A DNA stretch of 64,000 nucleotides from Paraburkholderia heleia NBRC 101817 (GCF_000739775.1 NZ_BBJH01000020.1:120823-184822); one strand, 5' to 3'; positions 17,161-25,706 are shown, counted from the stretch's first letter. Translations and numbers: made by a program. The notes: generated by a model not told the origin, from the sequence alone.

Positions 17161-18186
17161 CTAGTTCGTCTGCTCGACGGGCGTCACGCTCAGGATGAGT
17201 CGCTGCGTCAAGCGGATCACACCAATTTCCACTGCGCGATCAATGCGCGACACGTCGAAGAGACGCTGCAGCGTGTCGATACCGTCCACCGCCATACCGT
17301 CGATCGTCACGATCGTGTCGTCCACGCGCAGCCCGCCGAGCGCAGCGGGACTGCCCTTGACGATTTCCATCACCCGCACGCCGGTTGTCGCGCTCAGGCC
17401 GAAGTAACGCTGCACCTTGCGCGCGATCGGCACCGTGGTGCCGGCAATGCCGATATACGCGCGCCGCACCCGGCCGTGCGCGAAGAGCTGCGTGATGACC
17501 CATTTTGCCGTGTCGATGGCCGTAGCGAAGCAGATAGCCTGCGCGCCCGGAATGATCGCCGTATTCACGCCGATCACCTGACCCGCCGAATTGATGAGCG
17601 GCCCGCCCGAGTTGCCCGGATTGAGCGCGGCGTCGGTCTGGATCACGTCGTAGATCATGCGGCCGGACTCCGAGCGCAGCGAGCGGCCTAGCGCCGACAC
17701 GACGCCCGTCGTCACCGTTTGGGCGAGGCCGAGCGGGCTGCCCACGGCGATGGCGATTTGCCCGACGCGCAGGCCCGCCGAATCGCCGAACTGCGCGTGC
17801 GGCAGCGCCTCTGCCGCGCCGATACGCAGCACGGCGAGATCCGTGCTCGGGTCGTCGCCGACGAGGTCGGCGCTCTGCGTCGTGCCGTCCGCAAGCGTCA
17901 CGCTCAGCTTGCTTGCGCCGTGCACGACGTGGCTGTTCGTCAGCAGGTAGCCGTCCGGCGTGAACAGGAAGCCCGAGCCGCTGCCGCCGCGCGCGGGGGC
18001 CTGGCCCGCTGCGCGGCGCTCGACGGCAATGTGCGCGACGGCCGGCTGCACGCGCTCCAGCGCGCCGATCACAGTCCGCGAATAGGCGTCGAGGAGCGCG
18101 TCGTCGTCGAAGCCCGGGCGCTGGCCCGCGCCGTCGGACGGGGCGCCGCGAGCCAGATCGTCAATGAAGGAAGGTCGTCTGCCCAC
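17161..18186 (-). CDS. HtrA/Deg-like serine protease with PDZ domain
   Basis: A 341-residue trypsin-like protease. The triad is visible: His in LLTNSHVVHG, Asp in DPSTDLAVLRI and Ser in LNPGNSGGPLI. One C-terminal PDZ domain follows (GSPAALGGLRVDDTIVTID). I chose GTG 18186 because CGGAGA lies nine bases upstream; the open frame runs back to GTG 18255. Neither start gives a signal peptide, unlike periplasmic DegP/DegQ/DegS, so it may be cytoplasmic or exported by another route. It stands alone. Confidence 0.85.
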   Translation of the reverse strand: MGRRPSFIDDLARGAPSDGAGQRPGFDDDALLDAYSRTVIGALERVQPAVAHIAVERRAAGQAPARGGSGSGFLFTPDGYLLTNSHVVHGASKLSVTLADGTTQSADLVGDDPSTDLAVLRIGAAEALPHAQFGDSAGLRVGQIAIAVGSPLGLAQTVTTGVVSALGRSLRSESGRMIYDVIQTDAALNPGNSGGPLINSAGQVIGVNTAIIPGAQAICFATAIDTAKWVITQLFAHGRVRRAYIGIAGTTVPIARKVQRYFGLSATTGVRVMEIVKGSPAALGGLRVDDTIVTIDGMAVDGIDTLQRLFDVSRIDRAVEIGVIRLTQRLILSVTPVEQTN

Positions 18187-18341
18187 GATCTGAATCTCCG
18201 AAAAAGTGGGCTCTACATGCAGGGGGCGCGCGACGTTTTCAAGAGCGAGCGCCACGTCGGCCGAAACGTCGGGCTCCTGATCGCCGCAACTGCTGCGGTG
18301 CTTATTTCGTCTGCCAGCCCGCCGGCGAGCGCTCCGGAAAA

Positions 18342-18365
18342 GAAAAAAGCCCGCTCGCGCGGGCT
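18342..18365 (-). terminator. Intrinsic terminator for the small gene at 18449
   Basis: On the minus strand AGCCCGC / GCGGGCT with a 4-nt loop followed by six T residues, about 85 bases past the stop. Confidence 0.75.
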
Positions 18366-18448
18366 AATCCATGCTCGGGTGACATGGCGAGGTTAATCGG
18401 GAATTCGCGGCGCCGGGCGCGCGCGAAGCCAACGCGTGAACGGGTGAA

Positions 18449-18685
18449 TCAGGCGGCCAGCGCCTCGCGCACCGCTGCGCCGGGCGCAGGCCGCCGCGAT
18501 TCGAGCTCGACCATGAGCGCGTCGACTGTGCGGAACTGGGACGGCGTGATCTGGGCAAGGTCAAGCACTGCGCACAGGCGCTCGTACCAGTAATCGAGTG
18601 AAAAGACTGCCGGCGTCGTGCCGGCCGATAACGAGGGCACCATTGCGCGCGTGATATGCGCGATCTCGTCGTCGATGAATCTCAT
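18449..18685 (-). CDS. Small hypothetical protein, paralogue of the gene at 36414
   Basis: A 78-residue soluble protein starting MRFIDDEIAHITRAMVPSLS. It is clearly related to the protein at 36414-36671: both share the EIAHI-x-R-x-M-x-PSL start, a central YW-x3-RL, then a T-x2-Q-x2-TVD-x-L segment. ATG 18685 is preferred over 18709 because it aligns with the paralogue. No known domain is recognised; the predicted fold is mostly helical. It has its own terminator. Confidence 0.7.
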   Translation of the reverse strand: MRFIDDEIAHITRAMVPSLSAGTTPAVFSLDYWYERLCAVLDLAQITPSQFRTVDALMVELESRRPAPGAAVREALAA

Positions 18686-18830
18686 GGTTGCCCCCGTGCG
18701 CCGGTCCAATGTCTTGTGAAAACGTGTCTCGCCACTTTAGTTCGGTGGTGGCGCGTGTCCAGCTATCACATCGGATAGGTCAAGTTCATCAGTCAGAGAT
18801 CAAGCTTTCAGAAGGCTTGTTATGGTTCCC

Positions 18831-19031
18831 TTAATGTCGCCAGCCGTGGCCGTAGCCATGGCCGTAGTAGCCACCCACGCCAACCCCGATATCCACCGCC
18901 GGCGCCGCATAGTAGCCCGGTGCATAGCCGTAGGCTGGCGCAGGGGCGTACGCGTACGGCGGCGCTACCACACAACCCGTGAGGCCGGCCGACAAACCAA
19001 CGAGAGCAATTACGCAGAAGAGTGTTTTCAT
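18831..19031 (-). CDS. Small Tyr/Gly/His-rich lipoprotein
   Basis: A 66-residue lipoprotein. The signal peptide ends in a clear lipobox (GLTGC, Cys about 20). The mature chain is Pro/Ala/Tyr-rich and ends in a Gly/Tyr/His tail (YYGHGYGHGWRH) that could bind metal. AGGAG lies seven bases upstream of ATG 19031; ATG 19034 is one codon earlier and is closer to it than usual. Function unknown. Confidence 0.75.
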   Translation of the reverse strand: MKTLFCVIALVGLSAGLTGCVVAPPYAYAPAPAYGYAPGYYAAPAVDIGVGVGGYYGHGYGHGWRH

Positions 19032-19228
19032 CATCGTTCTCCTATACCGCTGATTGTCGGCGAGCCACGCGCAAGCAAGGGTTTGGAAAAGCAACGATGT
19101 GTGTCCACAAATTACAGCCGCACCCAGCGGCCGCTGGGCGTTGGTGGAGGCAGCGAGAGGCGCCTTGGCGGGCGCAAGCGTCGAAGCGCTCGCAAGACAG
19201 TCGCCTGCTTGTGAACGCATGGATTGAT

Positions 19229-19270
19229 CGCACTACGAATTAAATGACGTCGCAGTTAGCTCGTAGTGCG
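19229..19270. repeat. Perfect 10-bp inverted repeat with 22-base spacing
   Basis: CGCACTACGA (19229-19238) and its exact complement TCGTAGTGCG (19261-19270) flank 22 bases of locally AT-rich sequence. There is no T tract on either side. It could be a regulator site or a mobile-element relic. Confidence 0.5.
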
Positions 19271-19408
19271 CTGAAGTGAGGCTGAACGAGCTTTGTTTTT
19301 CAGCAGAGTCGCCGATTCACTCGACGGCCGCTGGAAAAAGCGCCCAGGCCAGAAGGCCCGAGCGAAGCCGTCGCGTCAACGACGGCGGAGGTATTCGTTT
19401 AGTTATAC

Positions 19409-19441
19409 GAAACGCCTGCGCGGGATCATCACAGGCGTTTC
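19409..19441 (-). terminator. Probable terminator of the DUF4148 gene
   Basis: Perfect 10-bp stem GAAACGCCTG / CAGGCGTTTC with a 13-nt loop, starting 16 bases past the stop of the minus-strand gene. The T run is short. Confidence 0.5.
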
Positions 19442-19456
19442 AACAGTATTGCCGTG

Positions 19457-19768
19457 TTACGGATGGTTATACATCGCGTTCCAGTCGGCCTTGGACACCG
19501 CCGGGCGGCCTGCATCCGAATTGCCGGCTGCCACACCGCCGTAGCCGCTCGTTGCGCCGTTCGCGGCGGCCACCTTGGCTTCGGCTGCGAGAAGATCGTC
19601 GGGGTAGTGCGGGTCTGCCCCTGCGCCCGGATGCCAGCCCACCTTCGCGAGCTGCTCGAGCTCGGCGCGTACCTGGGCGCGGGTCACGGGTGCATTCGAT
19701 TGCGCGAACGATGCCATCGGCACCACGAGTGCAACGGCAACGGCTACGGTCTGGATCAGGGACTTCAT
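19457..19768 (-). CDS. DUF4148 domain-containing secreted protein
   Basis: A 103-residue exported protein. A signal peptide (MKSLIQTVAVAVALVVPMASFAQ) is followed by the DUF4148 core: VTRAQVRAELEQLAKVGWHP, then HYPDDLLAAEAKVAA. This family is abundant and multi-copy in Burkholderiaceae; its function is unknown. ATG 19768 has AAAGGAGG upstream; the reading from 19807 adds a non-signal N-terminus. Confidence 0.88.
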   Translation of the reverse strand: MKSLIQTVAVAVALVVPMASFAQSNAPVTRAQVRAELEQLAKVGWHPGAGADPHYPDDLLAAEAKVAAANGATSGYGGVAAGNSDAGRPAVSKADWNAMYNHP

Positions 19769-20016
19769 GCTAACTACCTCCTTTGGCTTTTTGATTCGGC
19801 GCGACAACGTGTCTGCATCCGATGAGAGACAGTCTAGGAGGATTGCCGCCGAGGGTTAACCCTCAGGCATCGAAGGGATTGTTCCAGGCTGAAGAAGAAT
19901 GGGGTAGGGCGCTGGCGCGCTTGCGGGTCGATACAGAGCCTCGTGAAGCGGGCACCAACGCCGGAGTCGCGACGATACCCGTCACTCCGCGTTTCGTTGC
20001 CGATCGCGGTCTCTCG

Positions 20017-20334
20017 TTATTCCCACTCGGCGACGCCGTGATGACGCGAGCACGTCCCCGAGCGGTGCTGGCTGAAGCTGTATGTCCCGTCACCACACCT
20101 CGCGGTGGCGCCGATCGGCGCGGAGCCGTTTCGGGAGTGCGCTGGCGCATGCACGAGGTGCCCGTCGTGGTTCACGTAGTGGCCGTGCTCTTGCAGTTGT
20201 GACTCGTCGGGGGAGGAGGGCTGATAAGCGTGGGCGGCGCCTGTGAGTGCGACGAGTGCCACGAGACTGCCGCATCGCGATACGGCCAATACACGCGCGG
20301 CAGTACGACTGCGACTCAAAAGAATTCCCGACAT
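20017..20334 (-). CDS. DUF3761 domain-containing secreted protein
   Basis: A 105-residue exported protein. After a signal-like N-terminus (cleavage near GAAHAYQ) comes the DUF3761 signature: HYVNHDGHLVHAPAHS, then ATARCGDGTYSFSQHRSGTCS, with two Cys likely paired. Function of the family is unknown. It stands alone; a small inverted repeat (TGCCC-gatata-GGGCA) lies just upstream at about 20361-20376. Confidence 0.85.
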   Translation of the reverse strand: MSGILLSRSRTAARVLAVSRCGSLVALVALTGAAHAYQPSSPDESQLQEHGHYVNHDGHLVHAPAHSRNGSAPIGATARCGDGTYSFSQHRSGTCSRHHGVAEWE

Positions 20335-20614
20335 CCCCGGCCTCGTTCTGATTCTCCATAGTGCCCGATATAGGGCAGTTTGAGCGCCATGCTACACCGG
20401 GTCGCGTTGCTGGATGGCGCAACCTGACCATCGCGCTGCAAGAAAGAACTCGATACCGATACCAGGATCTTACGTCCGACACTCGCCTGCAAGGAATCGC
20501 GGAAACATCTCTTGTGATGTGACTCGAAGAGCCACCAAGGTTGGCGGGCGCTCGATAGCACGCTCAATAGCCATTGCTCAACCTCGCTACAGGTTTCGCG
20601 CGCCGGGCGACTGG

Positions 20615-22015
20615 TTATTTTCCGATACAAAACCGGCTGAAAATCACGCCCAGCAGGTCATCGGATGTGAACTCGCCGGTGATCGAATTCAGCGACTCCT
20701 GTGCGAGCCGCAACTCCTCGGCGAACAGATCGAGCAGTTGCGAATTCTGGTCGGCGTGCGCCGCCGCTTGTGCGAGATGCTCGCGCGCCGCGCGCAGCGC
20801 GATGAGATGCCGCTCGCGCGCGAGATAGACGCTCTGCGCGTCCGCCTGCCAGCCCGCAATGCGCAGCAGCTCGGCGCGCAGCAGCCCAACGCCATCGCCC
20901 TGTTTCGCGGAAAGACGCAATTCGCAGATTTCGCTGCCGTTCACGGCACGACGCTTCGCCACCTCGGGCGGCACACCGGTCAGGTCGGTCTTGTTCAGCA
21001 CGCGTACGACCGGCACACCGGCAGGAAAGCGCGCGGCGATCACCTCGTCCCCGGCGTTCATGCCCGTGCGCGCATCGAGCAGATGCAGCACCACGTCTGC
21101 GCGGCCGATCTCGCTCCACGTCCGCTCGATGCCGATCTTTTCGACCTCGTCCTCCGTGTCGCGCAAGCCCGCCGTATCGATGATATGCAGCGGAATGCCT
21201 TCGACCTGGATGGTTTGGGAAATCTTGTCGCGCGTCGTGCCCGCAACCGGCGTCACGATCGCGAGTTCCGCACCTGCCAGCGCGTTCAAAAGCGACGACT
21301 TGCCCACGTTAGGCTGTCCCGCGAGCACGACCGAAAGTCCCTCGCGCAGCAGCGCGCCCTGGCGCGCTTCGGCGAGCACGTGGTCGAGCTGCTCGCGAAT
21401 GCGTGCGAGCTTGCCGCGGGCGTCCGCAGCCTCGAGGAAGTCGATCTCTTCTTCGGGGAAATCGAGCGTCGCCTCCACGAGCATGCGCAGCGTCACGACG
21501 TCGTCTACGAGCGCGTGGATGTCGCGCGAGAACGCGCCGTCGAGCGAGCGGCCGGCCGAGCGCGCCGCCGCTTCGGTGCTCGCCTCGATCAGGTCTGCGA
21601 CGGCTTCCGCCTGGGCCAGATCGAGTTTGTCGTTGAGGAACGCGCGCCGGGTGAATTCGCCGGGTTCGGCGAGGCGCAGCCCGAACTCGCGGCCGGCTTC
21701 GATGCAGCGCTGCAAAACGAGTTGCAGCACGATTGGGCCGCCGTGGCCCTGCAGTTCGAGTACGTGCTCGCCCGTGTACGAATGCGGCGCGGGGAAGGAC
21801 AGCGCAATACCCCGGTCGAGCACCGCGCCGGCGCCGTCGAGGAAGGGGACGTAGCTCGCGTGGCGCGCAACCAGGTCCTGGCCCGTGAGAGCCTGCATCA
21901 ACGCGACGGTCGCCGCCGCGCCCGCGCGGCCGGCCGAGACGCGTACGACACCAATCCCGCCGCGTCCTGGCGCAGTGGCAATGGCGACGATGGGATCGGA
22001 ATCGGTGGCAAGCAT
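20615..22015 (-). CDS. mnmE: tRNA uridine-5-carboxymethylaminomethyl modification GTPase MnmE
   Basis: A 466-residue GTPase that, with MnmG, modifies the wobble uridine of several tRNAs. An N-terminal folate-binding domain (IVAIATAPGRGGIGVVRVSG-like) precedes a helical domain with an inserted G domain: P-loop GQPNVGKSSL, switch GTTRDK, DTAGLRDTED and NKTDL. It ends in the conserved CIGK motif. ATG 22015 fits family length; the reading from 22084 adds 23 residues. It is normally next to yidC, but here an XRE gene on the other strand separates them. Confidence 0.96.
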   Translation of the reverse strand: MLATDSDPIVAIATAPGRGGIGVVRVSAGRAGAAATVALMQALTGQDLVARHASYVPFLDGAGAVLDRGIALSFPAPHSYTGEHVLELQGHGGPIVLQLVLQRCIEAGREFGLRLAEPGEFTRRAFLNDKLDLAQAEAVADLIEASTEAAARSAGRSLDGAFSRDIHALVDDVVTLRMLVEATLDFPEEEIDFLEAADARGKLARIREQLDHVLAEARQGALLREGLSVVLAGQPNVGKSSLLNALAGAELAIVTPVAGTTRDKISQTIQVEGIPLHIIDTAGLRDTEDEVEKIGIERTWSEIGRADVVLHLLDARTGMNAGDEVIAARFPAGVPVVRVLNKTDLTGVPPEVAKRRAVNGSEICELRLSAKQGDGVGLLRAELLRIAGWQADAQSVYLARERHLIALRAAREHLAQAAAHADQNSQLLDLFAEELRLAQESLNSITGEFTSDDLLGVIFSRFCIGK

Positions 22016-22358
22016 GATGGGCGTGGAACGTAGGGCAGCGCTGGAATTGGGATGCAGTGCGAACACTCGCAAAATGCGAGGCATTGTAACGCGCCAGTGA
22101 AGGTGCTTTTCGGCTGGAAACCCGGCTGAGATTCGTCCCGCCTTATCTTAAATTAGCTAAGATTGGTCTCAAGGAATTCTGTCAGATTTCAGTGAATTCG
22201 AGCGCCAGATCCCACCAACGTCTTGCCATAAAGGAATTCGTGGAGATCTCGATCGAAATCATACGGCAGCCAGAAGCAGGTGAATTATCGCTTATATACG
22301 CTAAATATAGCCTAACTGGTTGTCATCTTCGGCGATTTCGGGTTGCACAATCTGGCCC
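22016..22358. other. AT-rich intergenic region between mnmE and an XRE gene
   Basis: 343 bases, clearly lower in GC than the surroundings from about 22140 to 22320. It holds repeated TAGCTAA/GCTAAATATAGC-like words (22153-22161, 22299-22312) that could be operator sites for the XRE regulator, and no gene. Confidence 0.45.
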
Positions 22359-22778
22359 ATGCCGACCCCCAATGAAAAAGCCGCCTTTGCCGAACGTCTC
22401 AAGTTCGCCATGAAGCGCGCGCCCGAAAAACTGCGCGGCAGCACCGACCTGGCAAACAAGTTCAACCTGCGCCATCACGGCGAGCATCCGGTTTCGCCGC
22501 AAACCGCTCACAAATGGCTGAGCGGCCGCACCATTCCCACGCAGGACAAGCTCGAGACACTGGCGAACTGGTTCGACGTGGACATCCACTGGCTGCACTA
22601 CGGTCCTCCTGGCAACGCGGGCGCGAGCGTGCCGCGGCCGCGCAAGCCTGACGGCAAATATCCGGTTTCCGAGGAAACGCTCGAACTGGCCTCGAAAATC
22701 GAGTCGCTCAGCGCCCATCACCGCTATCTCGTGCAGGAACTGGTCGCCCAATTCTACGGCGACGCGGACAAGAACTAA
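22359..22778 (+). CDS. XRE-family helix-turn-helix regulator
   Basis: A 139-residue DNA-binding protein. The Cro/CI-type HTH spans about 10-70, with VSPQTAHKWLSGRTIPTQDK as recognition helix and turn, then LETLANWFDVDIHWLHYG, typical of the family's stabilising end. The C-terminal part is helical and may dimerise. I chose ATG 22359; it has no clear ribosome site and may be translated from a very short leader. It is on the opposite strand inside the otherwise conserved mnmE-yidC pair, which suggests insertion. Confidence 0.85.
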   Translation: MPTPNEKAAFAERLKFAMKRAPEKLRGSTDLANKFNLRHHGEHPVSPQTAHKWLSGRTIPTQDKLETLANWFDVDIHWLHYGPPGNAGASVPRPRKPDGKYPVSEETLELASKIESLSAHHRYLVQELVAQFYGDADKN

Positions 22779-22835
22779 CGCGCGCACACGAAAGCCGCGC
22801 TCCGCGCCGTCAAGGAAATGCCGCTCCGCTCATGC

Positions 22836-22871
22836 AAAAAGCCGTCCGGCTCACACCGGACGGCTTTTTTT
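22836..22871. terminator. Bidirectional intrinsic terminator
   Basis: AAGCCGTCCGG / CCGGACGGCTT, an 11-bp stem with a 6-nt loop, with A and T runs on the two sides. It serves the XRE gene and yidC, which converge here. Confidence 0.88.
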
Positions 22872-22913
22872 CGAGCCTTGATTCAGCTGGCGGCATCACT
22901 GCCGCCCCGGCCT

Positions 22914-24593
22914 TCAGGCGGCGGCCTTCTTCTTGCCTTTGCCCATCATGCGCGTGATGTAGTACTGCTGCGCGATCGAGAGCACGTTGTTCACGACGTA
23001 GTACAGCACGAGGCCCGCCGGGAAGAAGAAGAACATGACCGAGAACGCGATCGGCATGAACATCATCATCTTCGCCTGGACCGGGTCTGGCGGCGTCGGG
23101 TTCAGCTTGGTCTGCACGAACATCGAGACGGCCATCAGCACCGGCAGGATGAAGAACGGGTCCTGCTGCGAGAGGTCGTGAATCCACAGAATCCACGGCG
23201 CGCCGCGCATCTCCACCGACGAGAGCAGCACCCAGTACAGCGAAATGAACACCGGAATCTGGATCACCACCGGCAGACAGCCGCCGAACGGATTGACCTT
23301 CTCCGTCTTGTAGAGCTCCATGAGCGCCGCGTTCATCTTCTGCGGGTCGCTCTTGAAGCGCTCGCGCAGCGCCTGCATGCGCGGCGTGATTTCCTTCATG
23401 CGCGCCATCGACTTGTAGCTGGCGGCGGAGAGCGGGAAGAACACGGCCTTGATGAGCAGCGTGAGCAGCACGATCGACCAGCCCCAGTTGCCCACGTAGC
23501 CGTGGATCTTCTCGAGCAGCCAGAAGAGCGGCTTCGCGATGATCGTCACCCAGCCGTAGTCCTTCACGAGCTCCAGACCCGGCGCGATGCCTTCGAGCAT
23601 GCGCTCTTCCTGCGGACCTGCGAAGAGGCGAGCCTGCACGGTATCCGTCGCACCCGGTGCGATCGTGCCGAGCGGCTGCTTCACGCCCACGCGGTAGAGC
23701 GAGTTGTCGAACTTCTCGACGTAGATGCTGCGTTTGACGCCTTGCTGCGGAATCCACGCGGTCGCGAAGTAGTGCTGCACCATCGCGATCCAGCCGTTGT
23801 CGGCCTGGGTCACGAAGTCGGCCTTGTTCTTGTCGATGTCGCCGAACGTGATCTTCTGGAAGTGATGCTCGTTCGAGTACACGGCCGGCCCGATGAAGGT
23901 GTGCGAGAAGCGCGGCGTTTCGACCGGTTGGCTGTCACGCACGATTTCCATGTAGAGCGTGGGCGAGACCGGCGCGCCGCTGAGGTTCTGCACCTTCCAG
24001 TCCACTCCGATCACGTAGCTGCCGCGCGTGAACGTGTAGGTCTTGGTGACCTTCACGCCGCCTTTCTCGGGCGACTGCAGCGCGATCTGGAATGAGTTGG
24101 CGTCGCCCGTCAGCTCGCGCGGGCCTTCGACTGCCGTGAACACGTCGTTGTGGTTCGGGAAGTCGCCGCCGAGCAGACCGCTGCGCGCGAGGTAAGTGTG
24201 GTCGCTCGTGTGGTCGAACAGCGTGATGTACTGGTCGGGACCCTTGCCGTCGGCGCTTTCCTTCAGGAGCGAAAGCTTCACGAGCGTGCCGCCGCGCGTG
24301 TCGATCACGCCGTCGTAGACGTCGGTGCGAAAGTGAACGAGCTGGGCTGCGGCTGCAGCCGGCTGGGCGGTGTTCGTCGGCGCCTGGCCCGCGGCGGCGG
24401 CGGCCGTCGGCAGGTCGGACGCGCCATTGGCGGCGCTAGCCGGCGCAGGGCCGCCCGCGGCGGTTTGCGTCTGCGTTTGCGTCGCGTTCGGGAAGAACAT
24501 CGACTGGCGTCCATGGTCGCGCTGCCAGTTGTCGTACAGCATGACCGCTGACATGAAGAAGATGACCCATAGGACGGTGCGTTTGATATCCAT
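22914..24593 (-). CDS. yidC: Membrane protein insertase YidC
   Basis: A 559-residue inner-membrane insertase that helps the Sec translocon and inserts small proteins on its own. It has an N-terminal helix (TVLWVIFFMSAVMLYDNW), an Ala/Pro-rich linker, the large periplasmic beta domain, then the conserved five-helix core with KEITPRMQALRERF and a basic tail (GKGKKKAAA). Length matches the Gram-negative family. It follows yidD by 30 bases on the same strand. Confidence 0.97.
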   Translation of the reverse strand: MDIKRTVLWVIFFMSAVMLYDNWQRDHGRQSMFFPNATQTQTQTAAGGPAPASAANGASDLPTAAAAAGQAPTNTAQPAAAAAQLVHFRTDVYDGVIDTRGGTLVKLSLLKESADGKGPDQYITLFDHTSDHTYLARSGLLGGDFPNHNDVFTAVEGPRELTGDANSFQIALQSPEKGGVKVTKTYTFTRGSYVIGVDWKVQNLSGAPVSPTLYMEIVRDSQPVETPRFSHTFIGPAVYSNEHHFQKITFGDIDKNKADFVTQADNGWIAMVQHYFATAWIPQQGVKRSIYVEKFDNSLYRVGVKQPLGTIAPGATDTVQARLFAGPQEERMLEGIAPGLELVKDYGWVTIIAKPLFWLLEKIHGYVGNWGWSIVLLTLLIKAVFFPLSAASYKSMARMKEITPRMQALRERFKSDPQKMNAALMELYKTEKVNPFGGCLPVVIQIPVFISLYWVLLSSVEMRGAPWILWIHDLSQQDPFFILPVLMAVSMFVQTKLNPTPPDPVQAKMMMFMPIAFSVMFFFFPAGLVLYYVVNNVLSIAQQYYITRMMGKGKKKAAA

Positions 24594-24623
24594 GCGTTGT
24601 CTCTGTGTCGATGGAATGGCGCG

Positions 24624-24854
24624 TCAGCGCTTTTTCGGAGATGCAGGCGGGACGAGGTCGATGCCGCCCGCCGAAAACGGATGGCAGCGGCACAGCCGCC
24701 GCGCGGCGAGGTAAGTCCCACGCGCGGCGCCATGATACTGGATTGCCTCGCGTGCGTAATCCGAACAGGAAGGATAAAAACGGCACCGGCTGCCGAGGAG
24801 GGGACTCACGGCAAGCTTGTAGAAACGCAGCAGTGCGATCAATACCGTTTGCAT
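24624..24854 (-). CDS. yidD: Membrane protein insertion efficiency factor YidD
   Basis: A 76-residue membrane-associated factor that aids YidC-dependent insertion. The signature is clear: LLRFYKLAVSPLLGSRCRF, YPSCSDYAREAI and CHPFSAGGIDLVPP. ATG 24854 gives the family length; the frame is open much further upstream but that part overlaps rnpA and is a shadow. Its position between rnpA and yidC is the canonical one. Confidence 0.93.
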   Translation of the reverse strand: MQTVLIALLRFYKLAVSPLLGSRCRFYPSCSDYAREAIQYHGAARGTYLAARRLCRCHPFSAGGIDLVPPASPKKR

Positions 24855-24946
24855 GGCGTTGCGGCCTGGCTGCGCCGCGTTCGATGACGAACCCCGTGCC
24901 GCTTGCGCGGCGGCTACGTCGGATATGCCGGACTCGCGCGCCCCGC

Positions 24947-25480
24947 TCATGATGCGCGGGTCTTGCTCTCGTCCGGCGGCAAATCTTTGCCGGCCTCGGC
25001 ACGCGCCGGTTGCCCGGCTGCCTGCCCATCTGTTGCCGCAGCCTGCGTCGCGCAAGAGGTGCGCGCAGATGTCACAGGCGCAGCGCCGCAGCGCCGCGTG
25101 ACTTCGCGCGCGGCCTTTTCGAGCAGCGTCTCGATCTCGCCGCGGCACAACGCCTTGAGCCCCGACGAAGACGCGCCCGGCAGCGCCTTGCGGTCGAACT
25201 TCGTATGCAGGCGCAGCAGCAGGTCGAAACCGTCGAACTGCGCACGGCGCACACGAAACGCTTCGCGGGCAATCCGGCGCACCAGGTTGCGCGTGACCGC
25301 GCGCGGCGCGTACTTCTTGCCGATCACGAGCCCGAGCCGCGCCTCGTTGCCGGTGGGCCGGCCGTACACGACGAAGTGCTCGGTGCGGCGCCAGGGGCGC
25401 AAACGAAAAACGGATGAGAACTCATCCGTTTTCAGTAGCCTTGCGGCTTTCGGAAAAGCGGCTTGCGTTCGCGACGGCAT
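24947..25480 (-). CDS. rnpA: Ribonuclease P protein component
   Basis: A 177-residue basic protein that assists the RNase P RNA in maturing tRNA 5' ends. The signature AVTRNLVRRIAREAFR is present, preceded by RLGLVIGKKYAPR. The family is usually about 115-140 residues; here about 45 extra Ala/Thr/Glu-rich residues follow the core. ATG 25480 starts the standard MPSRTQAAFPKAARLLKTDEF-like N-terminus; the reading from 25603 overlaps rpmH. Confidence 0.94.
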   Translation of the reverse strand: MPSRTQAAFPKAARLLKTDEFSSVFRLRPWRRTEHFVVYGRPTGNEARLGLVIGKKYAPRAVTRNLVRRIAREAFRVRRAQFDGFDLLLRLHTKFDRKALPGASSSGLKALCRGEIETLLEKAAREVTRRCGAAPVTSARTSCATQAAATDGQAAGQPARAEAGKDLPPDESKTRAS

Positions 25481-25571
25481 GACGCCCCGATCAGTTACCA
25501 GGTTCGTCCTGTTCGCCGTGCTCGCGAGCGGGCCGCTACCCGTGAATTCGCTGATAGCGATGCTGCCCGAC

Positions 25572-25706
25572 TTAGACGGCGAGGCGCTTGCGACCCTTCG
25601 CACGGCGTGCGTTGATCACTTTGCGGCCACCAGCGGTCTTCATGCGCACGCGGAAACCGTGGGTACGCTTGCGACGGGTAACGGAAGGTTGGAAAGTACG
25701 TTTCAT
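25572..25706 (-). CDS. rpmH: 50S ribosomal protein L34
   Basis: A 44-residue ribosomal protein, too short for most ORF lists. The minus-strand translation begins MKRTFQPSVTRRKRTHGF and ends RRAKGRKRLAV, the classic L34 sequence. It is the first gene of the rpmH-rnpA-yidD-yidC operon, with a good promoter upstream. Confidence 0.97.
   Translation of the reverse strand: MKRTFQPSVTRRKRTHGFRVRMKTAGGRKVINARRAKGRKRLAV

Larger units (their letters stand above)
19032..19456. other. 425-base intergenic region with inverted repeats
   Basis: No convincing gene. It contains the 10-bp inverted repeat at 19229-19270 and the probable terminator of the DUF4148 gene at 19409-19441, listed separately. Confidence 0.5.
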
